Shown one piece after another: positions 1 through 6,566 of a DNA stretch of 16,282 nt. Numbering within the stretch: the stretch's first letter is position 1; each line of letters opens with the position of its first letter. The DNA comes from Methanolobus sp. UBA474. Its GTDB lineage: Archaea; Halobacteriota; Methanosarcinia; Methanosarcinales; Methanosarcinaceae. Both the position numbers and the translations under genes were made by a program. The notes beneath the pieces are model-generated. The model ran no database searches. It saw nothing but the letters and a program-made list of their open reading frames with translations, and was not told the origin of the DNA. The stretch is from assembly GCA_002501695.1 (NCBI GenBank), contig DANZ01000041.1:1-16282 (forward strand). The letters are read 5' to 3'.

Positions 1-1175
1 CGGGAGATACACCAGTCCCATTCCATCGTGCTTATCCAGTTGTCAAGCCTGACCTTCATGTACTCAGGAAGCCAGCTGATCTCGTCAGCTGCCTTTGCCA
101 CTGCATCGGTATCTATTTTTACGAACCACTGTTTTTCCGAAAGTATCTCGATAGGGGTCTTGCAGCGCCAGCACATGCCTACATTCTGGTCGAGGGTCTT
201 CTGGTCGTAGAGGTGGCCTTGTGCTCTCAGGTCCTCAATGATAGCTGCCTTGCACTCGGGAATGCTCAATCCCTCGTAACTGCCTGCGATAGCGGTCATA
301 CGGCCGTTCTTGTCAATGGCCTTGCGCAGCGGGAGCTGATGCTCCAGCCACCAGCGCACATCCTGTTTGTCACCGAAGGTACATATCATGACAACCCCGG
401 TACCAAATGCGGGATCTACCTGAATGTCACCTATCACAGGAACCTCATGGCCGAAGAGAGGGACCTTTACGTCAGAGCCTACGTGGGCACTGTAGCGCTC
501 ATCATCAGGATTTATAGCAACGGCCACACATGCTGCAAGCAGCTCGGGCCTTGTTGTTGCGATCTTCAATTTGTCGAAGTTAAGGAAGTTGAGCTTTGTG
601 TCCCTTTCCTCATATTCAACTTCAGCGAAGGCAATAGCGGTCTCACACCGGGGACACCAGTTAACAGGATGCTCCGACTGATAGACACGTCCCATATCGT
701 ACATTTTACGGAAAGATCTCTGGGTCTTGGAATAATACGCCGGTTCCATTGTTACGAACTCGTTGCTCCAGTCAACAGAGAAACCCAGGTTCATCAGGGT
801 CGCACGCATCTTTTCGATGTTCGTCAGGGTGAGGTCACGGCACATCTGCCTGAATTGCTCCCTTGGCACCTCGTTCTTCGTGATCCCATGGGTTTCTTCC
901 ACTTTTACCTCTGTAGGCAGACCATGACAGTCCCACCCCTGAGGGAACATGACATTGTAACCGCACATTCTCTTATAGCGTGCGACAAAGTCGATATAGC
1001 ACCAGTTGAGCGAATTGCCTATGTGGAAATTGCCAGTGGGATAAGGAGGAGGAGTATCGATAATATACTGTGGTCTTGTATTGTCTTTCCAGTCAAAATG
1101 GTACATGGACATATCCCACGTTGCTTTCCATTTTGGTTCAACTTCATGCGGGACGTATTCTTTTGGGACCGTCAT
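1..1175 (-). CDS. valS: Valyl-tRNA synthetase, N-terminal part (truncated at window edge)
   Basis: Class Ia aminoacyl-tRNA synthetase that charges tRNA-Val in the cytoplasm. I translated the minus strand by hand from the ATG at 1175-1173. The frame stays open for 391 codons to the window edge, against about 870 residues for a full archaeal ValS. Visible signatures are PPPYPTGNFHIGN (residues 42-54), which carries the HIGH-type ATP-binding motif as HIGN, then GWDCHGLPTEVKVEE (80-94). Cysteine pairs in NWCPRCE and later in MCWRCK fit the zinc-containing inserts of the family. The KMSKS loop and the anticodon-binding domain lie beyond the window. The start is supported by a GGAG at 1183-1186, seven bases upstream on the minus strand. 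A TATA-like box lies at about 1237-1250. Confidence in the family is very high; ValS is favoured over IleS and LeuS by the sequence of the HIGN and GWDCHGLP blocks. Confidence 0.95.
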   Translation of the reverse strand, partial: MTVPKEYVPHEVEPKWKATWDMSMYHFDWKDNTRPQYIIDTPPPYPTGNFHIGNSLNWCYIDFVARYKRMCGYNVMFPQGWDCHGLPTEVKVEETHGITKNEVPREQFRQMCRDLTLTNIEKMRATLMNLGFSVDWSNEFVTMEPAYYSKTQRSFRKMYDMGRVYQSEHPVNWCPRCETAIAFAEVEYEERDTKLNFLNFDKLKIATTRPELLAACVAVAINPDDERYSAHVGSDVKVPLFGHEVPVIGDIQVDPAFGTGVVMICTFGDKQDVRWWLEHQLPLRKAIDKNGRMTAIAGSYEGLSIPECKAAIIEDLRAQGHLYDQKTLDQNVGMCWRCKTPIEILSEKQWFVKIDTDAVAKAADEISWLPEYMKVRLDNWISTMEWDWCIS

Positions 1176-1236
1176 TGTAACTCTCCGATAAACGTTATAC
1201 AGTTGTTATATTTTTTATCTTACAGTGGTCTGAGAT

Positions 1237-1250
1237 TATTTAAATATATC
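1237..1250 (-). promoter_or_regulatory. TATA-like box for valS
   Basis: On the minus strand this A/T stretch reads ATATATTTAAATA. It would place transcription start near 1215, giving a leader of about 40 nt before the valS ATG at 1175. This is by pattern only. Confidence 0.4.
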
Positions 1251-1416
1251 TGGTTGCATGTGCCTTTTTATTGAGGGGAAGGAAAGTAAAGTGAACGTTA
1301 TCTCAATTATAATGCCCGGTTGGGGAGGTCAGACCCCTGGACCCCGGAGGCAGCATTTGCAATTAATAAGGACACGCATTTGGCATAAGGTTTACAGGAA
1401 CCCTTTACCGAAAATA

Positions 1417-1446
1417 CTTTATACGAACCTATCTAACAAAAATAGG
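1417..1446 (+). promoter_or_regulatory. Promoter of the superoxide reductase gene with an adjacent inverted repeat
   Basis: CTTTATA at 1417-1423, preceded by a purine-rich BRE-like CGAAAA, looks like an archaeal TATA box with a start near 1447. Immediately downstream lies an inverted repeat, CCTAT (1428-1432) and ATAGG (1442-1446), with a 9-base spacer. It covers the region between the TATA box and the start site, where a repressor would act. Both assignments come from pattern alone. Confidence 0.4.
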
Positions 1447-1543
1447 GAGTGCTTTGGATCTTAATCTTCTCAGATAGTATTGGCTGAATCAAGAGCTTTC
1501 CAGACAACAAGAAGTACCTATAACGGAAAAAGAGGATGAAAAC

Positions 1544-1894
1544 ATGAATTTCGGAGATGTGCTCAAAGGAAAAGAAGCTGAAGGGAAAGAAAAGCATGTA
1601 CCTGAGATAGAGATGATCAGAGGGCACGGAAAGGACAAGAACGATTTTGTAAGGGTCACTGTGGGAAAAGAAGTCCCGCATCCTAACACAGCCGAGCATC
1701 ATATTGAGTGGGTGGAGCTTTACGGCATCACAAAAGAGGGACGCACCATAGATTTTGGCCGCATGACCTTCGAACCTGTCTATGCAGATCCAGTTGCCAC
1801 ATTCCATGTAAAGGGTATTGACAACTTCAAAGCCTTCTGCGCGCTGGAATATTGCAACATACACGGTGTATGGCAGAACTGCCTCGAAGTGTGA
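1544..1894 (+). CDS. Superoxide reductase (neelaredoxin/desulfoferrodoxin family, class II)
   Basis: Non-heme iron enzyme of the cytoplasm that reduces superoxide to hydrogen peroxide without making oxygen, usual in anaerobes and fed by rubredoxin-type donors. The 116-residue length matches one-domain (class II) enzymes: the N-terminal Cys4 desulforedoxin domain of class I is absent. The Fe(His4Cys) site is readable: EKH at 16-18, HPNTAEH with H46 and H52, and CNIH with C104 and H107. E16 and K17 match the Glu-Lys pair near the catalytic iron in Pyrococcus furiosus superoxide reductase. A GAGG at 1532-1535 fixes the ATG. The gene is monocistronic, with its own promoter (1417-1446) and a hairpin plus T-run after the stop (1913-1940). 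No rubredoxin or rubrerythrin gene lies beside it. Confidence 0.93.
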   Translation: MNFGDVLKGKEAEGKEKHVPEIEMIRGHGKDKNDFVRVTVGKEVPHPNTAEHHIEWVELYGITKEGRTIDFGRMTFEPVYADPVATFHVKGIDNFKAFCALEYCNIHGVWQNCLEV

Positions 1895-1912
1895 ACATAG
1901 ACACCCTATAAG

Positions 1913-1940
1913 GTGGCAGTACATCGCCACATCTTTTTTA
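1913..1940 (+). terminator. Hairpin and T-run terminator after the superoxide reductase gene
   Basis: GTGGC (1913-1917) pairs with GCCAC (1926-1930) across an 8-base loop, followed by ATCTTTTTTA. It begins 18 bases after the stop codon. The T-run also overlaps the TATA-like box of the next small gene. Confidence 0.6.
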
Positions 1941-1982
1941 TACATGGGCAGGAAATGTCGTCCATTGATAAGTAAATCAATG
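1934..1982 (+). promoter_or_regulatory. Possible promoter and 7-bp inverted repeat upstream of the 31-residue gene
   Basis: TTTTTTATAC at about 1934-1943 resembles a TATA box and predicts a start near 1967. A perfect inverted repeat, CATTGAT (1963-1969), 6-base spacer, ATCAATG (1976-1982), lies over that position, 25 bases before the small gene's ATG. It could be an operator or a leader hairpin. Confidence 0.4.
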
Positions 1983-2007
1983 ATCTAAAGACAGGGAGGC
2001 GATACTA

Positions 2008-2103
2008 ATGCTCGTAGCACTTGCAGTAAAACTAGTGTTACTAACTATGACTGCAGCCCTTTTGGCTTACGTGTATGTCAGCTACATGGCACCTCATATG
2101 TAA
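2008..2103 (+). CDS. 31-residue hydrophobic microprotein, single predicted membrane segment
   Basis: I do not recognise this protein. The frame runs from ATG 2008 to TAA 2101-2103. It is preceded by a strong ribosome binding site, GGGAGG at 1994-1999, with an ideal 8-base gap. The peptide begins MLVALAVKLVLLTM, continues with a hydrophobic stretch to about residue 26, and ends SYMAPHM. The only clearly charged side chain is K8. That is the make-up of one transmembrane helix with almost no soluble part. It sits between the terminator of the superoxide reductase gene and the shared terminator zone of the convergent ahbC gene, so it appears to be its own transcription unit. The ribosome binding site, the promoter-like elements and the composition argue for a real gene. 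Cross-species conservation could not be examined here. Confidence 0.6.
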   Translation: MLVALAVKLVLLTMTAALLAYVYVSYMAPHM

Positions 2104-2112
2104 CAGTGACCA

Positions 2113-2150
2113 TAAAAAAGAGAAATGCCGATCAGGCATCAGTTCTCTTT
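2113..2150 (-). terminator. Terminator of ahbC, possibly bidirectional
   Basis: AAAGAGAA (2117-2124) pairs with TTCTCTTT (2143-2150), and inside it ATGCC (2125-2129) pairs with GGCAT (2135-2139) around a 5-base loop, with a 3-base bulge. On the minus strand the stem ends in a T-run, as expected for the end of ahbC, whose last codons lie in the stem. It also lies 10-50 bases after the plus-strand 31-residue gene and may stop both. Confidence 0.6.
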
Positions 2151-3341
2151 ATTGTAACCTATCTCTTCATCGGTCAGGTAACATGCAGGATCGTCGGCCC
2201 ATACGTTATCGAAAACTGATTCGGCACGCACACGGAAGTTGCCGTTGCATATATCAAACCATTTGCAGTTAGCACACCTGTCAGCGTTCGCTTTTATCAG
2301 GGATTTTCGGTCCTTCAGGCCTGCCATGAGAGGATCGGATGTGTCTCCCCATATCTCGCTGAACCTGCGCTCCTTTACATTGCCAAAACTGTAATGCCTC
2401 CAGAACTGGTCCGGGTGGACAGAACCGTCCCATGAGATGCAGCCAAAGCCTATACCGGTGGAATTGCCCCGGTTCATCTGCAGGAGCTCCAGCACCTCTG
2501 CCGCACGCTCCGGATCCTCTTTCAACAGGCGCAGATAGATGTAGGGACCGTCGCAGTGATTGTCAACCGTGAGAACCTCCACCATTTTGCCTTTCTTATG
2601 GAGCTCACTTGTCCTGTCTATTAAAAGATCTACGGTCCGCCGGGTCTCTTCCAGTGACAGGTCCTCATCCCTCATCCCGGAACCGCGCCCCGAATAAACA
2701 AGATGGTAGAAGCAGATACGAGGGATGTTCTCTTCTTCCAGCAGATCGAGAATGGCAGGAATGTCCTGCACATTGTGCTTGTTGATCGTAAATCGCAACC
2801 CTACCTTTATGCCTTCTTTCTGACAGTTACGCACTGCCTGCAGGGCTTTGTCAAAAGCCCCTTCCATACCCCTGAAACGGTCATTGGTCTCCCTCATGCC
2901 GTCAAGGGATATCCCCACATAGGAGAGACCTATGTCCTTGAGGGTCTTTGCCATCTTCTCTGTGATGAGAGTGCCGTTGGTGGATATCACAGAGCGGATA
3001 CCCTTTGAGGTTGCATACGCTGCCAGTTCCGGCAGGTCTTTCCTCATAAGAGGCTCTCCCCCGGAGAACAATATGACCGGAGAGCCAAATTCAGCTAGAT
3101 CGTCTATCAGTTCCTTGCCCTGCTCGGTGGTGAGCTCATTCTTGTAATCCAGGTCCTTCGAATGAGCATAGCAGTGGATACAGCGGAGATTGCATCGCTG
3201 GGTCACGTTCCAGACAACGACCGGCTTCTTGTCCTTGGAGAACTGGAGCAAATGAGAAGGAAGTCTTTTTGAGTCACGTCCGTAACGCAGTGCGTCAGAA
3301 GGCTCTACAGTCCTGCAATATAATTTTGAAATGCCTATCAT
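2139..3341 (-). CDS. ahbC: AhbC-type radical SAM enzyme of the alternative heme pathway (12,18-didecarboxysiroheme deacetylase)
   Basis: In the siroheme-dependent heme route of archaea and sulfate reducers, AhbC removes the acetate chains of 12,18-didecarboxysiroheme, giving Fe-coproporphyrin III. The 400-residue protein has the radical SAM cluster motif CNLRCIHC (C50, C54, C57), then SGGEP (93-97) for SAM binding. A C-terminal SPASM-like cysteine set includes C301, C356, C359, C365 and C387, in the stretch CANCKWFDICNGNFRVRAES. That C-terminal stretch and the N-terminal MIGISKLYC block are what I associate with AhbC, rather than the paralogue AhbD or NirJ. GGGAG, eight bases before the ATG, supports the start. 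It follows cobA-hemD on the same strand, which fits the pathway, but a terminator and a new promoter separate them. No ahbA, ahbB or ahbD lies in the window. The main alternative is AhbD. Confidence 0.85.
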   Translation of the reverse strand: MIGISKLYCRTVEPSDALRYGRDSKRLPSHLLQFSKDKKPVVVWNVTQRCNLRCIHCYAHSKDLDYKNELTTEQGKELIDDLAEFGSPVILFSGGEPLMRKDLPELAAYATSKGIRSVISTNGTLITEKMAKTLKDIGLSYVGISLDGMRETNDRFRGMEGAFDKALQAVRNCQKEGIKVGLRFTINKHNVQDIPAILDLLEEENIPRICFYHLVYSGRGSGMRDEDLSLEETRRTVDLLIDRTSELHKKGKMVEVLTVDNHCDGPYIYLRLLKEDPERAAEVLELLQMNRGNSTGIGFGCISWDGSVHPDQFWRHYSFGNVKERRFSEIWGDTSDPLMAGLKDRKSLIKANADRCANCKWFDICNGNFRVRAESVFDNVWADDPACYLTDEEIGYNKEN

Positions 3342-3412
3342 GGTAAATGCTCCCGAAATAAAAGGACAGAAACTGCCAGTATGTGAAACTTTCAGTGTCC
3401 GTATTTGACCAG

Positions 3413-3460
3413 AGTATATGATGATACTATATTACATCTGTGGTTCGTATATATACAAAT
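3413..3460 (-). promoter_or_regulatory. Promoter of ahbC with an inverted repeat at the predicted start
   Basis: TATATATAC-like sequence at 3448-3460 (minus strand ATTTGTATATATA) is a good TATA candidate, putting the start near 3425 and leaving a leader of about 80 nt. AGTAT (3413-3417) and ATACT (3424-3428), with a 6-base spacer, form an inverted repeat over that start. The leader also holds ACTGCCAGT, a 4-bp repeat with a 1-base centre. Confidence 0.4.
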
Positions 3461-3497
3461 AGAGGCATGAATGAAATACTGCACAAGGTCAACAGCA

Positions 3498-3540
3498 GTA
3501 AAAAGGAAAGGAGAACCTTTGATCATGAAAGGCGTTCCTT
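3498..3540 (-). terminator. Terminator of the cobA-hemD operon
   Basis: On the minus strand AAGGA pairs with TCCTT and, after a symmetric 3-base internal loop, CCTTT pairs with AAAGG around a 7-base loop. The stem spans 3508-3540 and is followed by TCCTTTTTAC. The hemD stop codon (3525-3523) lies in the loop region. Confidence 0.55.
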
Positions 3541-4320
3541 GATAACCTTCAGCACTTCCTCGAAGGTGAACTTATCAGGAATGGCAGATACTTTAACCCC
3601 GTACCCTTCAAGGGTCTGTGCAGTGGGACCGCCTATAGCTGCAACAATAACCTTGTTCAATGCGCTGACCACCTGCTCCTCTGAAGCCCTTGAGCGGGCG
3701 TGTTCAAAGAAATTGTGCACCATCATAGAGCTTGTAAAGGCAAAAGCTGCTATCTTCCCTTCAAGAGCTGCATCGATGAGCCGGTCCTGTTCGCCCCCCT
3801 CCGGCTTTGCAAGGGTATAGACCTGCGTCTGGTTGACAACGGCCCCGCAGTTACACAATCCTTCAACAAGTTTCTTCGAGCCGTAAAAGCTCCTTGCGGT
3901 ATCGATCGTCCGACCTGTCACATCGTCACGAAGGTAATCCACAATACCTTCGGAGCTGTAAACCCCGGGCATTCCCATAACACTGATACCGGTCTTCTCA
4001 AGCGCCTTCTGAGTAGTAGGACCGATGGCAATGACCTTTGTCCTGTTGAGGGCATCTATGAAGTCCTTCCTGGACTCCTGCGGGATCTTGCTAAGGGTGT
4101 GATCTATACCGTTAGCACTTGTGAAGATGACATAATCAGTCATTCCGGAAAGCACCCGTTCAACAAAACCGTCAAAGAACTCGTCTTTCATATCGGTTAT
4201 CTCTACCAGGGGCACCGTGATAGTCTCGAAACCCATTGACCTGGCAAGCTCCACGGACTCCCTGATATACATCTCAGGGCGCATGATAGCAATTACCGGT
4301 CTGTCAGCATTATCAGCCAT
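3523..4320 (-). CDS. hemD: Uroporphyrinogen-III synthase
   Basis: Closes hydroxymethylbilane with inversion of ring D to give uroporphyrinogen III, the branch point to siroheme, cobamides, F430 and heme. HemD is poorly conserved, but the two-domain pattern is clear in the 265 residues: FTSANG (66-71), GPTTQKAL (100-107), FTSS (195-198) and GPTAQTL (231-237). I chose the ATG at 4320, not an in-frame ATG at 4368. It has GGAGG at 4331-4327 just upstream, and the longer form would overlap cobA and add a tail with no family match. The gene lies 16 bp after the cobA stop, so the two are almost certainly one operon. The pairing supports the call, because HemD supplies the substrate of CobA. Confidence 0.9.
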   Translation of the reverse strand: MADNADRPVIAIMRPEMYIRESVELARSMGFETITVPLVEITDMKDEFFDGFVERVLSGMTDYVIFTSANGIDHTLSKIPQESRKDFIDALNRTKVIAIGPTTQKALEKTGISVMGMPGVYSSEGIVDYLRDDVTGRTIDTARSFYGSKKLVEGLCNCGAVVNQTQVYTLAKPEGGEQDRLIDAALEGKIAAFAFTSSMMVHNFFEHARSRASEEQVVSALNKVIVAAIGGPTAQTLEGYGVKVSAIPDKFTFEEVLKVIKERLS

Positions 4321-4336
4321 GAAGATCCTCCAGTTA

Positions 4337-5095
4337 CTAGTCAGAAAGGAGCTGTTCACCAAGCTCATCGTGAAGCTTTACCACATTACCAATGACAGTG
4401 ATCGCAGGGGCCTTGACCTTTTTTTCCTGTGCGATCGATGCGATGTTCTCAAGGACGCCGATAGTCACACGCTGGTCCGGACGGGTACCTCTCTCAATAA
4501 GTGCAACAGGTGTCTGCGGGTCCTTTCCATTCTTAATGAGTTCGCTAACGTTTCTCTCAAGCATTTTGACGCCCATGAATATCACGATCGTGCCGTCGAA
4601 TTTAGCAAGGGTCTCCCAGTCAAGGGCACTCTCTTCCTTTGTGGGATCCTCGTGCCCTGTGATGAATGTCACCATAGAAGCGTGATCCCTGTGGGTCACC
4701 GGTATGCCGGCGTATGCAGGTGCAGCTATTGCAGATGTTATCCCCGGCACTACCTCGAACTCTATCCCCGCTTCGATGAGTTCCTGGGCCTCTTCGCCAC
4801 CGCGCCCGAACATATAGGGATCTCCCCCTTTAAGGCGGACGACATTTTTACCTTCCCGGGCTTTCTCAATAATAACAGTATTGATCTCATCCTGCCTGAG
4901 GGTATGATCACCCGCATGTTTTCCGGCATCGATCCTTTCCGTGCCTGCAGGAATGGAATCAAGGATCATCTTTCCCGGAAGCTGATCATAGACCACGACA
5001 TCAGCAGAATCTATCAGCCTTCGGGCCTTCAGTGTCAAAAGCTCCGGGTCGCCGGGCCCTGAGCCCACCAGATAAACTTTTCCATATTGGATCAT
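4337..5095 (-). CDS. cobA: Uroporphyrinogen-III C-methyltransferase
   Basis: SAM-dependent enzyme that methylates uroporphyrinogen III at C2 and C7, giving precorrin-2 for siroheme, cobamide, F430 and siroheme-derived heme. At 252 residues it is the usual stand-alone SUMT size, without the CysG oxidase/ferrochelatase part. Motifs in order: GSGPGDPELLTLKA (11-24) of the tetrapyrrole methylase fold, RLKGGDPYMFGRGGEE (87-102), VPGITSAIAAPAYAGIPVTHR (116-136), and ALIERGTRPDQR (198-209). These favour SUMT over the later cobalamin-pathway methylases CobI, CobJ and CobM. The ribosome binding site is weak (AGGA about 10 bases upstream). The gene heads the cobA-hemD operon, with its promoter in the 162-bp divergent gap shared with gpgS. 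Confidence 0.95.
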   Translation of the reverse strand: MIQYGKVYLVGSGPGDPELLTLKARRLIDSADVVVYDQLPGKMILDSIPAGTERIDAGKHAGDHTLRQDEINTVIIEKAREGKNVVRLKGGDPYMFGRGGEEAQELIEAGIEFEVVPGITSAIAAPAYAGIPVTHRDHASMVTFITGHEDPTKEESALDWETLAKFDGTIVIFMGVKMLERNVSELIKNGKDPQTPVALIERGTRPDQRVTIGVLENIASIAQEKKVKAPAITVIGNVVKLHDELGEQLLSD

Positions 5096-5123
5096 GTTAG
5101 CGAAATCCTGTCTGTCTTACTTT

Positions 5124-5154
5124 GGTTCTAATGAACCTTTTACGTATATATTCA
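5124..5154 (-). promoter_or_regulatory. cobA-hemD promoter with a palindromic candidate operator
   Basis: A TATATA core within GAATATATACG on the minus strand (about 5143-5154) predicts a start near 5120. Between the two is a perfect inverted repeat, GGTTC (5124-5128), TAAT, GAACC (5133-5137). A repressor bound there would block transcription start. No regulator gene is visible next door. Confidence 0.45.
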
Positions 5155-5180
5155 TTGTCCCGTCAAATGTAAAAGTCAAG

Positions 5181-5192
5181 ACATATTTTTAT
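5181..5192 (+). promoter_or_regulatory. Possible TATA box for gpgS
   Basis: ACATATTTTTAT would give a start near 5212 and a leader of about 45 nt. A second A/T stretch at 5222-5230 is too close to the ATG to leave room for the apparent ribosome binding site. Weak evidence. Confidence 0.3.
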
Positions 5193-5257
5193 CTTCTTTG
5201 AAGCGTAATTCTTATTTACAATTCATATAAACTGTTTTTAACAGGAAGTGGGGAACA

Positions 5258-6469
5258 ATGGACTTTTTTCAGGAAAAGATAACAACCATACACAATTTCT
5301 ATAGCGATACCGACAGAATGCTGCAGCATCTTCATGAGCTTTCCTCTATCCGGCCTGCTGTTGTGGTACTGCCGATGCTTTACAGCGAAATAGAAAATCC
5401 CCCCCTGACCCGCATTGTTGATGAACTTAACAAATGCACCTTCATAAAAGAAGTTGTAATTGCACTTGCAGCAGACGATAAGGAACAGTATGTGAAAACC
5501 ATTGATTTTTTCGGGCGCCTTGCGCTGGACCATATGATAGTCTGGTGTAACGGTCCCCGCATAGGCATGGTCATAGAAGAGATGAAAAGTAACGAGCTTG
5601 ATATCACCGGGTTCTCGGGAAAAGGTAAGGATGCATGGATAGCACTGGGGATAGCAAGCCTTAATTCATATGCTATAGTGCTTCACGATGCCGATATTAT
5701 CAACTATAACAGGGAATTTGTGGCAAAACTGCTCTACCCGATCGTCCATCCCCAGCTTAATTTCTATTTCAATAAAGGGTATTACGCCAGGATCAATCTT
5801 GAGAAAAGGACCATGCATGGCAGGGCGTATAGGCTTTTCGTGCGCCCGCTGCTTGATACGCTTATGAGGGATGTGAAATACGAGTCAGATATCCTGGAAT
5901 ACATGCAGGCCTTCAGGTATACGCTCTCCGGCGAATTTGCATTTACAAAAGACCTGGCGCTAAATATAAGGGTGCCTTCGGACTGGGGGCTGGAAGTGGG
6001 CATGCTTGCGGAGATATACAGGAACACGTCCCTGAAAAGAGTGTGTCAGACCGATCTTGGCTTCTACGATCACAAGCACAAGGACCTTGGAGCTGACGCC
6101 AGAGAAGGACTTTCCAAAATGGTGAATGATATAATGATAACCTTCCTGCGTGTTGTGAATGAGACCACAAGCACCCAGGTATCAACTTCTTTTCTCAGAG
6201 GGATACAGGTCAAATACAGGAGATCGGCACAGGACCTTATCAGGCAGTATCATGCAGATGCGGTCTGTAATGGACTTGAATACAGCAGGCATCTGGAAGA
6301 AAGATATGTAGAGACGTTTGCAGAGATACTGATGGAAGCCGGGACACATTATCTGGAAGATCCATCCGGTGCCCTCCTTCCGGACTGGGCACGTGCCCTG
6401 TCTGCAATACCGAACCTAAGAGAGCAATTAAGGGACGCAGTGCAGGCAGACCTTAATGAGATAATGTAA
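5258..6469 (+). CDS. gpgS: Glucosyl-3-phosphoglycerate synthase (GT81 family)
   Basis: Transfers glucose from an NDP-glucose to 3-phosphoglycerate, the first step to the compatible solute glucosylglycerate. The protein is 403 residues, the size I expect of archaeal GpgS. It has a GT-A fold: N-terminal strand AVVVLPM (34-40), donor-site loop GFSGKGKDAW (118-127), metal-binding DAD in LHDADI (142-147), FNKGYYAR (171-178), acceptor-side SGEFAF (224-229), DWGLEVGML (242-250), and a histidine-rich YDHKHKDLG (270-278) that fits a metal/phosphate site. These match GpgS better than mannosyl-3-phosphoglycerate synthase (GT55). GTGGGG upstream (5248-5253) supports the start. It is transcribed alone, diverging from cobA. 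The expected phosphatase is at 10919, not next to it. Cytosolic, with no membrane segment. Confidence 0.87.
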   Translation: MDFFQEKITTIHNFYSDTDRMLQHLHELSSIRPAVVVLPMLYSEIENPPLTRIVDELNKCTFIKEVVIALAADDKEQYVKTIDFFGRLALDHMIVWCNGPRIGMVIEEMKSNELDITGFSGKGKDAWIALGIASLNSYAIVLHDADIINYNREFVAKLLYPIVHPQLNFYFNKGYYARINLEKRTMHGRAYRLFVRPLLDTLMRDVKYESDILEYMQAFRYTLSGEFAFTKDLALNIRVPSDWGLEVGMLAEIYRNTSLKRVCQTDLGFYDHKHKDLGADAREGLSKMVNDIMITFLRVVNETTSTQVSTSFLRGIQVKYRRSAQDLIRQYHADAVCNGLEYSRHLEERYVETFAEILMEAGTHYLEDPSGALLPDWARALSAIPNLREQLRDAVQADLNEIM

Positions 6470-6566
6470 CGCCAGCTCTGAAAATGATCTTGAAAATAAG
6501 AAAGGTAAAATAAGAGAATGTGCAGTACCTACTGATACTTCATAATTTTATGCATGAGCTAGCGGA

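Larger units (their letters stand above)
1176..1543. other. 368-bp divergent intergenic region between valS and the superoxide reductase gene
   Basis: It holds the valS promoter on the left and the superoxide reductase promoter on the right. Between them (about 1315-1350) is an isolated GC-rich stretch with short self-complementary segments: GGTCAGACC at 1328-1336, and GGGG/CCCC blocks on either side. I see no convincing gene in it; the short open frames lack a good ribosome binding site or recognisable protein. Confidence 0.5.

Noticed and set aside
213..1274. 353-codon open frame on the plus strand
   Set aside because: It lies antisense to valS, whose translation matches ValS in detail. 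The antisense frame resembles no protein and merely reflects codon bias of the real gene.
1315..1350. Reading the GC-rich patch as a tRNA or other known small RNA
   Set aside because: There is no TpsiC-arm consensus, no anticodon-stem pattern and no CCA end; the pairing is short and ambiguous.
1433..1945. 170-codon minus-strand frame opposite the superoxide reductase gene
   Set aside because: Superoxide reductase has every metal ligand in the plus frame. The antisense translation is low-complexity and has no ribosome binding site.
4321..4368. Extension of hemD by 16 residues to an upstream ATG at 4368
   Set aside because: The downstream ATG at 4320 has GGAGG at the right distance, and the longer form would overlap cobA without a ribosome binding site of its own.
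4217..5062. 281-codon plus-strand frame opposite cobA
   Set aside because: CobA has all family motifs on the minus strand; the antisense product is not recognisable.
5258..6469. Mannosyl-3-phosphoglycerate synthase (GT55) as the identity of the glycosyltransferase
   Set aside because: The GKGKDAW, SGEFAF and YDHKHKDLG blocks and the length fit GT81 GpgS. I found none of the features I associate with GT55, although donor preference cannot be proved from sequence.
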